Shown here one piece after another: positions 16,508 through 26,979 of a DNA stretch of 37,958 nucleotides. The position numbers and the translations under genes are program-made. Positions within the stretch are counted from its first letter, which is position 1; each line of letters opens with the position of its first letter. A model generated the notes under the pieces. That model saw only the letters and a list, made by a program, of their open reading frames with translations, was not told where the DNA came from and did no database searches. This stretch comes from an uncultured bacterium (GTDB lineage Bacteria; Acidobacteriota; Thermoanaerobaculia; Multivoradales; JAHEKO01): positions 1 to 37,958 of the forward strand of contig CAJQNK010000162.1 of the NCBI GenBank assembly GCA_905479655.1, in the 5' to 3' direction.

Positions 16508-18733
16508 CTAGCCTGACCTTCTCAACAAGTCCTCCCCGGCCTCGAGAAAGAAGTAGCGCGGCGCCGGACGCAGGGACACCTCGGGGCCCTCACCCGGCAG
16601 CTCCTCGCCGTCCCGGCCCACCGCGCGCAGAGCGCGGCGTGGGAGTCTCGCCGTGCGCTCGCCCTCCAGACTCCAGCCCACGACCATCGGCTCCCCGGTC
16701 GGAGAGATCGCCGGGCGTAGGATCGTGCCGGGGGCGGACGGCAGGGGAGCCCCCAGCCAGCCCTCGCCCAGCGTCCGACTCAGGGTTGCCAGGGCCCGGT
16801 GCGCCGGTCGGCGACGCAGCAGGCCGTCGTCCTGCGGGTCGACGAGCCCGTAGCCGCGCGCCACGAGCTGCCACCAGTAGGCCCGCTCGGCGTGGCCAGT
16901 TCCCAGGGCGGCCAGATAGTAGCGGACGAGGTAGTCGGCCTGCTCCTCCTCGCCGACCGAGACGTCGCGACCCGCCGGGGAGTGAGGGCCTTCCCAGAGA
17001 GGCCAGTTGAACTCCGAGATCCAGCAGCGCGGTCCGGCGTTGCGGCAGGTCTCCGCCAGCGCCCGCAGCAGGGTCACCTTGTCCTCGGTATCGAACCCGA
17101 GCTGCCGGCTCTCGGGGGCGCCGCGCCGATCGACGTAGAGGAGGCTGGAGACGCCGTCGAAGCGGAGACCGGTCGCCTTCATGTTGAGGACGGCCGCCAG
17201 CGCCTGGAACTCGAAGTCGATCACGCCGGGACCGAAGACCTCGACGCCGTCGTCGCCCCGACGCAGACCGTCGACGGCGATCTCGGCGAGATCGAGGAAC
17301 TCGCGGTAGTTCCAGACGCCCCACTTACTGCGGTTGATCGCCTGCCCCACCAGGAAGCTCCGCCCATGGGGCAGGAAGCGCTCCGCGATCCGCTCCACCG
17401 CAGCACGCCAGGCTCCCGGGTCACGCACCAGCTCGCGGGTCTGGGGCACCGCGAAGGCCACCTCGAAGCCCCGTCGCACGAGCTCGGCGGCCAGCTCCTC
17501 CTCCGCCGCGAGACCCTCGGGCTCCCAGGGGTGGAGGCGGACCAGCAGCCGGGGAACCCGCAGCTCCTCCAGGGCCGCCAGCGCACCCTCGGGATCCCTC
17601 GCCCAGGGCCGCACGGCGAGCCCGATCCCGTCGAGTCGCACCGGCACGACACCCCGCTCCGACCTCAGGCGCCGGTAGCGCAGCCAGGCTCGGGGCGCGG
17701 CGACGGCAGCGGCGGCGAACGCCTCCAGGTGGATGGGCGCGTCCGCGATCCGCACGCGCAGCCGTTCCCCGCGCGTGGCGTGCTGATGGGGCTGGTCGGA
17801 GAGGTGATCCCAGACGGCCTTGTCCCGAGCCCCGGCGTCGCCCGGCGCGGCCGGGATGTGGGAGTACGCCTTGCGCGCGAAGAGCACCGATCCGAGGGTG
17901 CGGAACGGCCGTCGCGCGGCCTCCTTCAGTCGGTTTCTCCCCAGGAAGGTCCCCTGGGCGACCCGGTACAGGAGGCGCTTCACCGCGAACGCCGACTCCC
18001 TGCCGAACCAGTAGGCCCGGAGCAGCCTCTCCTGGTGCTCCGGTCGCACGATCGGCAGGCGGCACAGGTCCCGCGAGCGACGGATCCAACCCAGGCGTCG
18101 ATCGGCCCGGACCCGGTTGAGGTCCACCAGGGAGAGCTGCGGCGGGCTGCCGACGCCGGTCTCGCGGACGAGGACGTTCCCGGCCGACAGGTCCCGATAC
18201 CAGAAGCCGGCGTCGTGGAGCCTGCGGGCCATGGAACCCAGCGCATCGAGAAACAGGTCGGCGTCGACGCCGGGGAAGTCCACCGCTTCCGTGCCCGCCG
18301 TCAGGGCTCGGCAGAGGTAGCGCGCCTCGTAGTCGTGCTCGACCCGCCGGGTGACGAAGTACGACGGCCCGTCCGGCCTCTCGGACTCGATCCAGGCGAG
18401 CGGCTCGGCCGTCGAGAACCCCGCGTCGAGGAGTCGCCAGGCCATCTTCCAGCTCTTCTCCGCCTTGCTGCCCGAGACCTGGCGCCGCCAGCGCACCCGG
18501 ACGTCCTGGTTGCGAAACTGCTTCACAACGGCCTCCACGGCGCCGCTCCGCATCCGATGGTCCACGGTGTAGAGGTAGTTCCGGCCCCAGTGCAGCGTCT
18601 CGCGGGCGTGGGCCGGATCCACGAGTCGGCGCACGGCCTCCTCGGGTGCCTCGGGCCGATGCTCGACCGGCCAGACGGCCCGGTAGCCCGCGACCCGCTC
18701 GGCGGCGAATCGCGGGCCCTCGGAGGAGGTCAC
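16508..18733 (-). CDS. Lipopolysaccharide-kinase-like domain fused to a glycoside-hydrolase-A-fold domain
   Basis: The 741-residue protein has two parts. Residues about 45-330 are an InaA/WaaP/Kdo-kinase-like domain: K71 in VVKQFRN, catalytic loop YRDLSAGNVLV (D181, N186) and metal-binding D204 in LVDLNRVR. Residues about 370-650 look like a (beta/alpha)8 clan-A glycosidase, with a nucleophile-like E574 in WISEFNWPLW. The position of the usual acid/base Asn-Glu reads Gln-Ala in VGQAINRSKWG, so hydrolysis is uncertain. A small beta-rich tail follows. The GTG at 18733 overlaps the rng stop (GTGA) and has GGAGGG upstream. No signal peptide, so the kinase part is cytoplasmic. It probably modifies an envelope glycan; the acceptor is unknown. 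Confidence 0.78.
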   Translation of the reverse strand: MTSSEGPRFAAERVAGYRAVWPVEHRPEAPEEAVRRLVDPAHARETLHWGRNYLYTVDHRMRSGAVEAVVKQFRNQDVRVRWRRQVSGSKAEKSWKMAWRLLDAGFSTAEPLAWIESERPDGPSYFVTRRVEHDYEARYLCRALTAGTEAVDFPGVDADLFLDALGSMARRLHDAGFWYRDLSAGNVLVRETGVGSPPQLSLVDLNRVRADRRLGWIRRSRDLCRLPIVRPEHQERLLRAYWFGRESAFAVKRLLYRVAQGTFLGRNRLKEAARRPFRTLGSVLFARKAYSHIPAAPGDAGARDKAVWDHLSDQPHQHATRGERLRVRIADAPIHLEAFAAAAVAAPRAWLRYRRLRSERGVVPVRLDGIGLAVRPWARDPEGALAALEELRVPRLLVRLHPWEPEGLAAEEELAAELVRRGFEVAFAVPQTRELVRDPGAWRAAVERIAERFLPHGRSFLVGQAINRSKWGVWNYREFLDLAEIAVDGLRRGDDGVEVFGPGVIDFEFQALAAVLNMKATGLRFDGVSSLLYVDRRGAPESRQLGFDTEDKVTLLRALAETCRNAGPRCWISEFNWPLWEGPHSPAGRDVSVGEEEQADYLVRYYLAALGTGHAERAYWWQLVARGYGLVDPQDDGLLRRRPAHRALATLSRTLGEGWLGAPLPSAPGTILRPAISPTGEPMVVGWSLEGERTARLPRRALRAVGRDGEELPGEGPEVSLRPAPRYFFLEAGEDLLRRSG

Positions 18734-20238
18734 CGTCCACCCTCCGAGCGGATGTGGAACCTCTCCCAGTGCCGACCCTCGACGCCCTCGACCCGGATCT
18801 CCGTACCCGTCACCTCGCGGAGCTCCTGGACGATGGCGGCCTCGGGCCCCGTGAGCGCGGCCGCGATCTCCGGATGGACCTCGACACGGATCGGCTGCCC
18901 GTCCCCGAGCTCGGCGCGACGGGACAGGACGCGGCGGCGGATCTCGAGACAGATCGTCGTCACCGAGCGCAGCCGGCCCGAGCCCTCGCAGTAGATGCAC
19001 GGCCGCGTCAGGAGACCGTACAGGTTGGTGCGGCTGCGCTTGCGGGTGATCTCGACGAGACCGAACTCGGAGATCGCCAGCACCCGGTTGCGCGCGCGGT
19101 CCTTGGTGAGCTCGCGCTCCAGGCTCTCGAAGACCAGCCGGCGATTCTCGACGTCCTCCATGTCGATGAAGTCCACCACGATGATGCCGGCCAGGTCCCG
19201 CAGGCGAATCTGGCGCACCACCTCCTCCACCGCCTCGAGGTTGATCCGGACCACGGTCTCCTCGAGACTCGAGCGACCGACGTAGCGCCCGGTGTTGACG
19301 TCGATGGCGACCAGCGCTTCGGTCGGATGGATCACGAGGTAGCCGCCCGAGGGGAGCCAGACCCGGCTGCGCAGCGCCCCTTCGATCGCGGACTCCACCC
19401 CGAATCTCTCGAACAGGTCATCGCCGGCTTCCTCGAGCCGCACCCGGTCCACGAGCGGCGAGCCCAGAGCGTCGAGGAACTCGACGATCCGGCTCCAGGT
19501 TTCCCGGCCCTCGACCCGCACCTCCTCGACATCCTCCGTCAGGAGGTCGCGGATGGTCCGCAGGGGCAGGTCCAGGTCGCCGTGGACGTGCGCGGGAGCC
19601 TGGGAGGCCCGGGCCCGCTCCTGGATCCTGTGCCATAGCCGTTGCAGGTACTCACGATCTCGCAGGAACTCCTCGCGGCCCTTGCCCCGGCCCGCCGTGC
19701 GGACGATGAGGCCGCCGTCGGAGTCCGACAGATCCTCCACGAGAGCGCGCAGACGCTCCCTTTCCTCGAACTCCTCGATCCGCCGCGACACGCCGTAGTG
19801 GTTGACCGTCGGCAGGAGCACCAGGAACCGGCCCGGCAGCGTCACCTGGGTCGAGATGCGGGCGCCCTTGTTGGCCAGCGGATCCTTGAGGACCTGGACC
19901 AGCAGCTCCTGTCCCTGCGAGATCAGCTCGGAGATCGAAGGGGCCGACGGACGCGGCCCCTCCTCCCCCTCGTCCCCTTCGTCGTCCTCCAGGGCCTCCA
20001 GATCCGCGGGGTCCCGGGCGATGTCGTCGACGTAGAGGAAGGCGTCGCGCGCCTCGCCGATGTCGACGAACGCCGCCTGGATCCCGGGCAGCACCCGCGA
20101 GACCCTGCCCTTGTACACATGGCCGACGACGCTGCCCCCCTGGACCCGCTCCAGGAACATCTCGACGGGGCGGCCGTCCTCCAACAGGACGACGCGACTC
20201 TGGTGACGGTGGCTCTCGACCAGCAGACTCCGGTGCAC
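18730..20238 (-). CDS. rng: Ribonuclease E/G family (RNase G)
   Basis: The 502-residue protein matches RNase G in length and order. It has an S1 RNA-binding domain (about 35-125) interrupted by an acidic insertion (ALEDDEGDEGEE), an RNase-H-like and 5'-sensor region, and the DNase-I-like catalytic part. The metal-binding aspartates are D313 (AIDVNTGRY) and D356 (VVDFIDME). The Zn-link cysteines are C414 and C417 (CIYCEGSG). It processes rRNA and degrades mRNA. GTG start with GAGGAG upstream, 9 nt after rodA; the end overlaps the next gene by 4 nt. rng next to mre genes is a classical arrangement. Confidence 0.95.
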   Translation of the reverse strand: MHRSLLVESHRHQSRVVLLEDGRPVEMFLERVQGGSVVGHVYKGRVSRVLPGIQAAFVDIGEARDAFLYVDDIARDPADLEALEDDEGDEGEEGPRPSAPSISELISQGQELLVQVLKDPLANKGARISTQVTLPGRFLVLLPTVNHYGVSRRIEEFEERERLRALVEDLSDSDGGLIVRTAGRGKGREEFLRDREYLQRLWHRIQERARASQAPAHVHGDLDLPLRTIRDLLTEDVEEVRVEGRETWSRIVEFLDALGSPLVDRVRLEEAGDDLFERFGVESAIEGALRSRVWLPSGGYLVIHPTEALVAIDVNTGRYVGRSSLEETVVRINLEAVEEVVRQIRLRDLAGIIVVDFIDMEDVENRRLVFESLERELTKDRARNRVLAISEFGLVEITRKRSRTNLYGLLTRPCIYCEGSGRLRSVTTICLEIRRRVLSRRAELGDGQPIRVEVHPEIAAALTGPEAAIVQELREVTGTEIRVEGVEGRHWERFHIRSEGGR

Positions 20239-20247
20239 TCGGACTCC

Positions 20248-21375
20248 TCAGCGATTGACGTGGCGCCGCAGGTCGACACCGAGCACGAGGCCGGTGGCGA
20301 CGAAGTTGGCCAGGGTGAACGAACCGCCGTAGGAGAGAAACGGCAGGGGGATCCCGGTGATGGGGAGGAGGCCGACGACCATGGCCGTGTTGTACAGCAC
20401 GTAGAAGGCGAACGTCGAGAGAAGCCCGACGACGAGCAGGATCCCGACCCGGTCGCGAGCCCTGCGCGCCACCCGAAATCCGTTGCCCAGGTACAGGGCG
20501 TAGAGAGCCAGCACCGTCGCGACGCCGAGGAACCCCCACTCCTCCGCGAGCACCGCGAACACGAAGTCGGTGTGACGGGCGGGCAGGAACCGGAGCTGGC
20601 TCTGGGTCCCCTGGAGGTAGCCCTTGCCCGTGAGCTCGCCCGAGCCGACGGCGATCTTGCTCTGGCGAAGCTGGTAGCCGGCGCCCAAGGGATCGCTCTC
20701 CGGGCTCAGGAAGGTCATCACGCGCTGCTGCTGGTAGTCCAGGAGGACGAAGTTCCAGGCCAGCCCGCCCAGGACCAGGGCGATCAACCCGGCCGCTACC
20801 ACGTAGCGCAGCCGCACGCCCGACACCACGATCATCCCGAGGTACATGGGGAAAAACATGACGGCGCCGCCGAGGTCCGGCTGGGCCGCCACCAGGACCA
20901 TGGGGACCACCAGGAGCGCTCCCGCCCGGAAAATCTGCCCGAGCCCGAGGTAGGGCGGGTCGCTCGTCGCGAGATAGCGGGCGAGGAGCAGAGCCGTGGC
21001 CGGACGGACGAACTCCGAAGGCTGCAGGCGCCAACTCCCCGTACCGAGCCAACTCCGGGCCCCTCCGGCCTCCTGGCCCACGAGCAGGACGGCGACCAGC
21101 GAGACCAGCCCGGCGAGATAGATCGCCGGCGCGAACTTCGTCAGGTCGTGGGTGTCGACGGCGAAAGCGACGAGCATGAGGACGAAGCCGATCCCGACCC
21201 ACAGCGCCTGGCGCGGCAGATAGTCCACGCCCGACTCGATGCTCGCGCTGTGCACCGTGGCCAGGCCGATCACGGAGAGCAGCACGGCGGCGGCCGGGAG
21301 ACCCCAGAGGACCTGGGGCACCCGCCGGCGACGCAGGTCCTCAGGTACCGAGCCGCGAGCGGAGAGACTCCGCAT
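20248..21375 (-). CDS. rodA: Rod-shape peptidoglycan polymerase RodA (SEDS family)
   Basis: The 375-residue protein has about ten membrane spans and the SEDS signatures GGARSWL, LQPSEF, QPDLGGA and, near the end, ITGIPLPFLSYGGSFTLANF. It polymerises lipid II during cell elongation together with PBP2. Its start lies inside the end of mrdA (35-bp overlap), implying tight co-translation, and rng follows after 9 nt. Confidence 0.96.
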   Translation of the reverse strand: MRSLSARGSVPEDLRRRRVPQVLWGLPAAAVLLSVIGLATVHSASIESGVDYLPRQALWVGIGFVLMLVAFAVDTHDLTKFAPAIYLAGLVSLVAVLLVGQEAGGARSWLGTGSWRLQPSEFVRPATALLLARYLATSDPPYLGLGQIFRAGALLVVPMVLVAAQPDLGGAVMFFPMYLGMIVVSGVRLRYVVAAGLIALVLGGLAWNFVLLDYQQQRVMTFLSPESDPLGAGYQLRQSKIAVGSGELTGKGYLQGTQSQLRFLPARHTDFVFAVLAEEWGFLGVATVLALYALYLGNGFRVARRARDRVGILLVVGLLSTFAFYVLYNTAMVVGLLPITGIPLPFLSYGGSFTLANFVATGLVLGVDLRRHVNR

Positions 21376-23137
21376 AGTAGGCCTCGAAGAGCTGTTTCGC
21401 GAGGGGGGCCGCCGCCTTGGAGCCCGCGCCGCCGTGCTCCACGAACACCGCGACCGCCAGGGAGCGGTCTCCGTCGGTGGAGTAGGCAGCGAACCAAGCG
21501 TGATCCCGGAGGTCGTAGGGCAGGTCCTTGTTGTCGATCCAGGTGTCCTGCCGCACGACCTGGACCGTGCCGGTCTTCCCGCCCACCTCCAACCCCTCGA
21601 CCGCCGCCGCGGAACCCGTCCCCGACTCCACCACCTCCACGAGCGCGCGGCGCACGGCCTCCATCGCGGCGGGGGAGAGAGAGACGCCGGGTTCGGAGGG
21701 CTCGGCCACCCTCTCGGCGTCGAGCGCGAGGTGGGGTCGGACGGGCCTCCCGCCGTTGGCCACGGTCGCCATGAGGTGCGCCATCTGGAGGGGCGAGACG
21801 AGCAGCGGTCCTTGACCGATGGCGACGGAGATCGTCTCGCCCGGGTACCAGGGTGCGTTGCGCACCCGGCGGCTCCACTCCGCCCCGGGGATCAGCCCGG
21901 GCTTCTCGCCGGCGATGTCGATGCCGGTCTTCCGGCCGAGGTGGAGCGCCCTGGTGTAGCTCCCGATGCGCTCGATTCCGAGCTCCTGGCCCAAGTGGTA
22001 GAAGTAGACGTCACAGGACTCGCGGATCGCCTGCGCCAACGCGACCCGCCCGTGACCCTGCCGCTTCCAGCAGCGGAAGCGGCGTCCGGAGAAGACGCCC
22101 GAGCCTCCGCACCAGACCGTGTCGTCGGCGTCCACCACGCCCTCGCTGAGGCCCGCGATGCCCATGACGATCTTGAACACGCTGCCGGGCGAGTAGACGC
22201 TCTGGATCGCCCGGTTCTGCAGCGGGTGATTCGGGCTCTCCAGGAGATCCCGCCACTCGCTGCTCCCGAGTCGCCGCGAGAAGACATTGGGGTTGTAGGA
22301 AGGCGAGGAGACCAGCACCAGGATCTCGCCGGTGTCCGGGTCGAGGGCCACCGCGGCGCCGACCCGATCCACGAAGTAGCGCGACGCGACCTGCTGGAGC
22401 TGCAGGTCGAGGCTCAGGTGGAGGTTGCGCCCCGGCAGGGCCGCCTTGCGGCCGTACTCCTCCATGACCCGGCCACGATGGTCCACCTCCACGACCCGTT
22501 CTCCGTCGCTCCCCCTCAGCAGGGAGTCGTAGTGCTCCTCGACCCCTCGCTTGCCGACGAGGTCCGAGGGCTTGTAGAGCCCGCCGGAGGCCCCGATCTC
22601 CGCCTCTGTCGCCTGCCCCAGGTGGCCCAGGGCGTGGGCCATCTGGGCGCCGTAGCGGTACAGCCGCAGGGGGCCCACCTCGACGTCGAACTCGGGGTGC
22701 TCCAGTGCGGTCGCGGCGAAGCGGGCAACCTCCGAGAGGCTCAGGTCCTCCGCTAGGAGAACCGGCTGGAAGGCGGGGATCCGGGCCTCCTGGCGCAGAA
22801 TCTCCCGTAGCGACTCCGGGTCCTTCCCCAGGATCTCGGCCACATGCTCCAGACTCGACTCCAGATCGTTGCTCCGGCTTCGATCCAGCACCAGGTTGTA
22901 GCCCGGGACGTTCTCCACCAGAAGCCGACCCTGGCGATCGTAGATGGCGCCGCGCGCCCCTTGCAGCGGCTCCTTCCGCAGCCGGTTGGTCTCCGCCAGC
23001 CCACGGTAGTGAGCGCCCTGGACGAGCTGGACGAACCAGTACGCGCTCGCGATCACGAGCAGGGCGGCCATGAGCAGCACCTGCAGGAACGGGACCCTGC
23101 GCTGCAGATGGTCCCGATCTTCCCGTGCCGTCTTCAT
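21341..23137 (-). CDS. mrdA: Penicillin-binding protein 2 (elongation transpeptidase)
   Basis: The 598-residue protein has an N-terminal membrane anchor (about 16-38), a PBP dimerisation domain with GARGAIYDRQGRLL, and a transpeptidase domain. Active-site motifs are S319-V-F-K322 (SPGSVFK), S374-C-D376 (SCDVYFYHLG) and K521-T-G-T. SCD rather than SxN is common in PBP2. The ATG at 23137 was chosen because upstream sequence belongs to mreD. It cross-links peptidoglycan made by RodA. Start 10 nt after mreD. Confidence 0.96.
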   Translation of the reverse strand: MKTAREDRDHLQRRVPFLQVLLMAALLVIASAYWFVQLVQGAHYRGLAETNRLRKEPLQGARGAIYDRQGRLLVENVPGYNLVLDRSRSNDLESSLEHVAEILGKDPESLREILRQEARIPAFQPVLLAEDLSLSEVARFAATALEHPEFDVEVGPLRLYRYGAQMAHALGHLGQATEAEIGASGGLYKPSDLVGKRGVEEHYDSLLRGSDGERVVEVDHRGRVMEEYGRKAALPGRNLHLSLDLQLQQVASRYFVDRVGAAVALDPDTGEILVLVSSPSYNPNVFSRRLGSSEWRDLLESPNHPLQNRAIQSVYSPGSVFKIVMGIAGLSEGVVDADDTVWCGGSGVFSGRRFRCWKRQGHGRVALAQAIRESCDVYFYHLGQELGIERIGSYTRALHLGRKTGIDIAGEKPGLIPGAEWSRRVRNAPWYPGETISVAIGQGPLLVSPLQMAHLMATVANGGRPVRPHLALDAERVAEPSEPGVSLSPAAMEAVRRALVEVVESGTGSAAAVEGLEVGGKTGTVQVVRQDTWIDNKDLPYDLRDHAWFAAYSTDGDRSLAVAVFVEHGGAGSKAAAPLAKQLFEAYYAESLRSRLGT

Positions 23138-23147
23138 GCGAGCTCTC

Positions 23148-23666
23148 TCACGATCCGATCCGCAACTTCGAGCGACGGCCCCGACGGTACCGGCCCCACC
23201 GGCGCTCGAGCCGGCGTGCGCCGACGGCGGCCAGCGTTCCGAGCGCTCCGGTGGCGAGCATCCGGAACCCCACAAAGGTCAAACCGGGCAGGCTCGGACC
23301 GGCGGAAAGGGCGCGGAGGAGACCCAGGATCACTGCCTGCTGAACCGCTACCGCCATGGCGTGGAGGAGGAAGACCCCGAACGCGCGCTCGATCACCAAC
23401 CGGCGCGCCGCGAACGCCGTCGCGTACGCCACGATCGTATCAGCGAAGGCGTAGAGGCCGAACGGCCCACCGGTGAGGGCGTCGGTCACCAGGCCGGCCG
23501 CCGAGCCGGCCGCGATCGCGGCGGTCAGGTGACCCGAGCGGGCAGCCCAGAGGGCGACCACGAGGAAGAGGTCGACGACCACCGGGAAGTGGCCGCTGAT
23601 CCGCGACCCCAGGAGGTGCAGGAGGGCGGCCGCCGCCAGCGCCAGCAGAAACCTAACGACCGCCAT
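23148..23666 (-). CDS. mreD: Rod-shape-determining protein MreD
   Basis: The 172-residue membrane protein has about five hydrophobic helices. It contains the MreD-like stretch GSAAGLVTDALTGGPFGLYAFADTIVAY and an arginine-rich cytoplasmic end. The ATG at 23666 overlaps the end of mreC by 14 bp; longer frames would run through mreC. It works with MreB and MreC in the elongasome. Confidence 0.92.
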   Translation of the reverse strand: MAVVRFLLALAAAALLHLLGSRISGHFPVVVDLFLVVALWAARSGHLTAAIAAGSAAGLVTDALTGGPFGLYAFADTIVAYATAFAARRLVIERAFGVFLLHAMAVAVQQAVILGLLRALSAGPSLPGLTFVGFRMLATGALGTLAAVGARRLERRWGRYRRGRRSKLRIGS

Positions 23667-24513
23667 CGCCGACCTCCGCACCCAGGATCGCTTCCGGCAC
23701 ACGGCCCGCCTCGAGCAGGTAGACGTGGTCGAGTCGTCCGAAGTCGACGCTCGGTGCGACCCGGATGCGGTGGAACAGGTCCTCCCCGGGGCGCACGTCG
23801 ACGACGAACCCCACCGGGAGGCCCCGGGGGTAGATGCCGTCAATGCCGGCGGTCACGATCCGATCCCCGACGCGGACATCCTCCTGCAGAGGCACGAAGT
23901 CGAGCTCGAGCTCGCCCGAAGGGGATCCCCGCACCAGCCCCTGACGTCGGGTCCGCTCGATCATCGCGCCGACGCTGGCCGAGCTGTCGGTGATCACCTG
24001 GACTTTGGCCCAGGGCCCCTGGGCGATCACCACGCGACCGATCAGCCCCTGTTCGGTGACGACCGGCTGATCGATCGTGGCGCGCTCTCCCTCGACCCGC
24101 AGCACCAGCAGCCTCTGCCCGGACTCCAGGTCGGCATGCACCACGTCCGCCACCCGGAGAGCGACTTCGAGGCCCCGCGCGTAGTCCACGGCCTCGGCGA
24201 GCCGAGCGTAGTCTCCCTCGACCCCGTGCAGAGCCGAGAGGCGCCTCTCCAGCTGTTCGACCCTCGACTCGAGCTGGCGATTCTCCTCGCGCAACCGACC
24301 CTGGGTGGAGATGGCCCGGCCCACTCCGCCCAGGGTGTCTCCCGTCAGGTCCACCGCCCCCGCGATGGGGCCCAGGGCACCCAGAAGCCAGCTCTCGAGC
24401 CGCGTCCCGCCGGACCGTGACCCGACCTGGGAGGCCAGCAGGATCAGGTGCGCCGCCAGCGCGAGGACCAGGAGCCAACCCGAGCGCCGCTCGCCTGACC
24501 CTGACCCGGTCAC
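23653..24513 (-). CDS. mreC: Rod-shape-determining protein MreC
   Basis: The 286-residue protein has an N-terminal membrane span (about 12-28), a coiled coil (about 70-100), and the MreC beta-barrel core with TEQGLIGRVV, KVQVITDSSASVGAMIERT, GLVRG, DVRVGDRIVTAGIDGIYPRGLPVG. It is a periplasmic scaffold linking MreB to PBP2. GTG start, 16 nt after mreB. Length is normal. Confidence 0.95.
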   Translation of the reverse strand: MTGSGSGERRSGWLLVLALAAHLILLASQVGSRSGGTRLESWLLGALGPIAGAVDLTGDTLGGVGRAISTQGRLREENRQLESRVEQLERRLSALHGVEGDYARLAEAVDYARGLEVALRVADVVHADLESGQRLLVLRVEGERATIDQPVVTEQGLIGRVVIAQGPWAKVQVITDSSASVGAMIERTRRQGLVRGSPSGELELDFVPLQEDVRVGDRIVTAGIDGIYPRGLPVGFVVDVRPGEDLFHRIRVAPSVDFGRLDHVYLLEAGRVPEAILGAEVGDGGR

Positions 24514-24529
24514 GTCGCCGGCAGCCCGA

Positions 24530-26807
<2,278 letters not shown>

Positions 26808-26910
26808 CTCGCTCGTGCCGTGCGCGGGAAGTTTGCTGCCTTGGCGAGAGCGCGGGGTCCCGGTCTCGCACCGAGCGCGCTAGATTAGCATGCGGCCGGC
26901 CCTCCGGGAG

Positions 26911-26939
26911 TTGCCGCGTCGCCAGGCTGCTGCTAAAGT
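26911..26939 (+). promoter_or_regulatory. Promoter of the ppiD-like gene
   Basis: TTGCCG (26911-26916) and TAAAGT (26934-26939) are separated by exactly 17 bp; each matches its consensus at four of six positions. The start would be near 26946, with GGAGGG ahead of the ATG at 26980. On the opposite strand TAATCT (26888-26883) could be a -10 for the mre operon, without a clear -35. Confidence 0.5.
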
Positions 26940-26979
26940 CCCGGGTTCGCCCCGGCGAGAGGGGCGATGGAGGGTGGTC

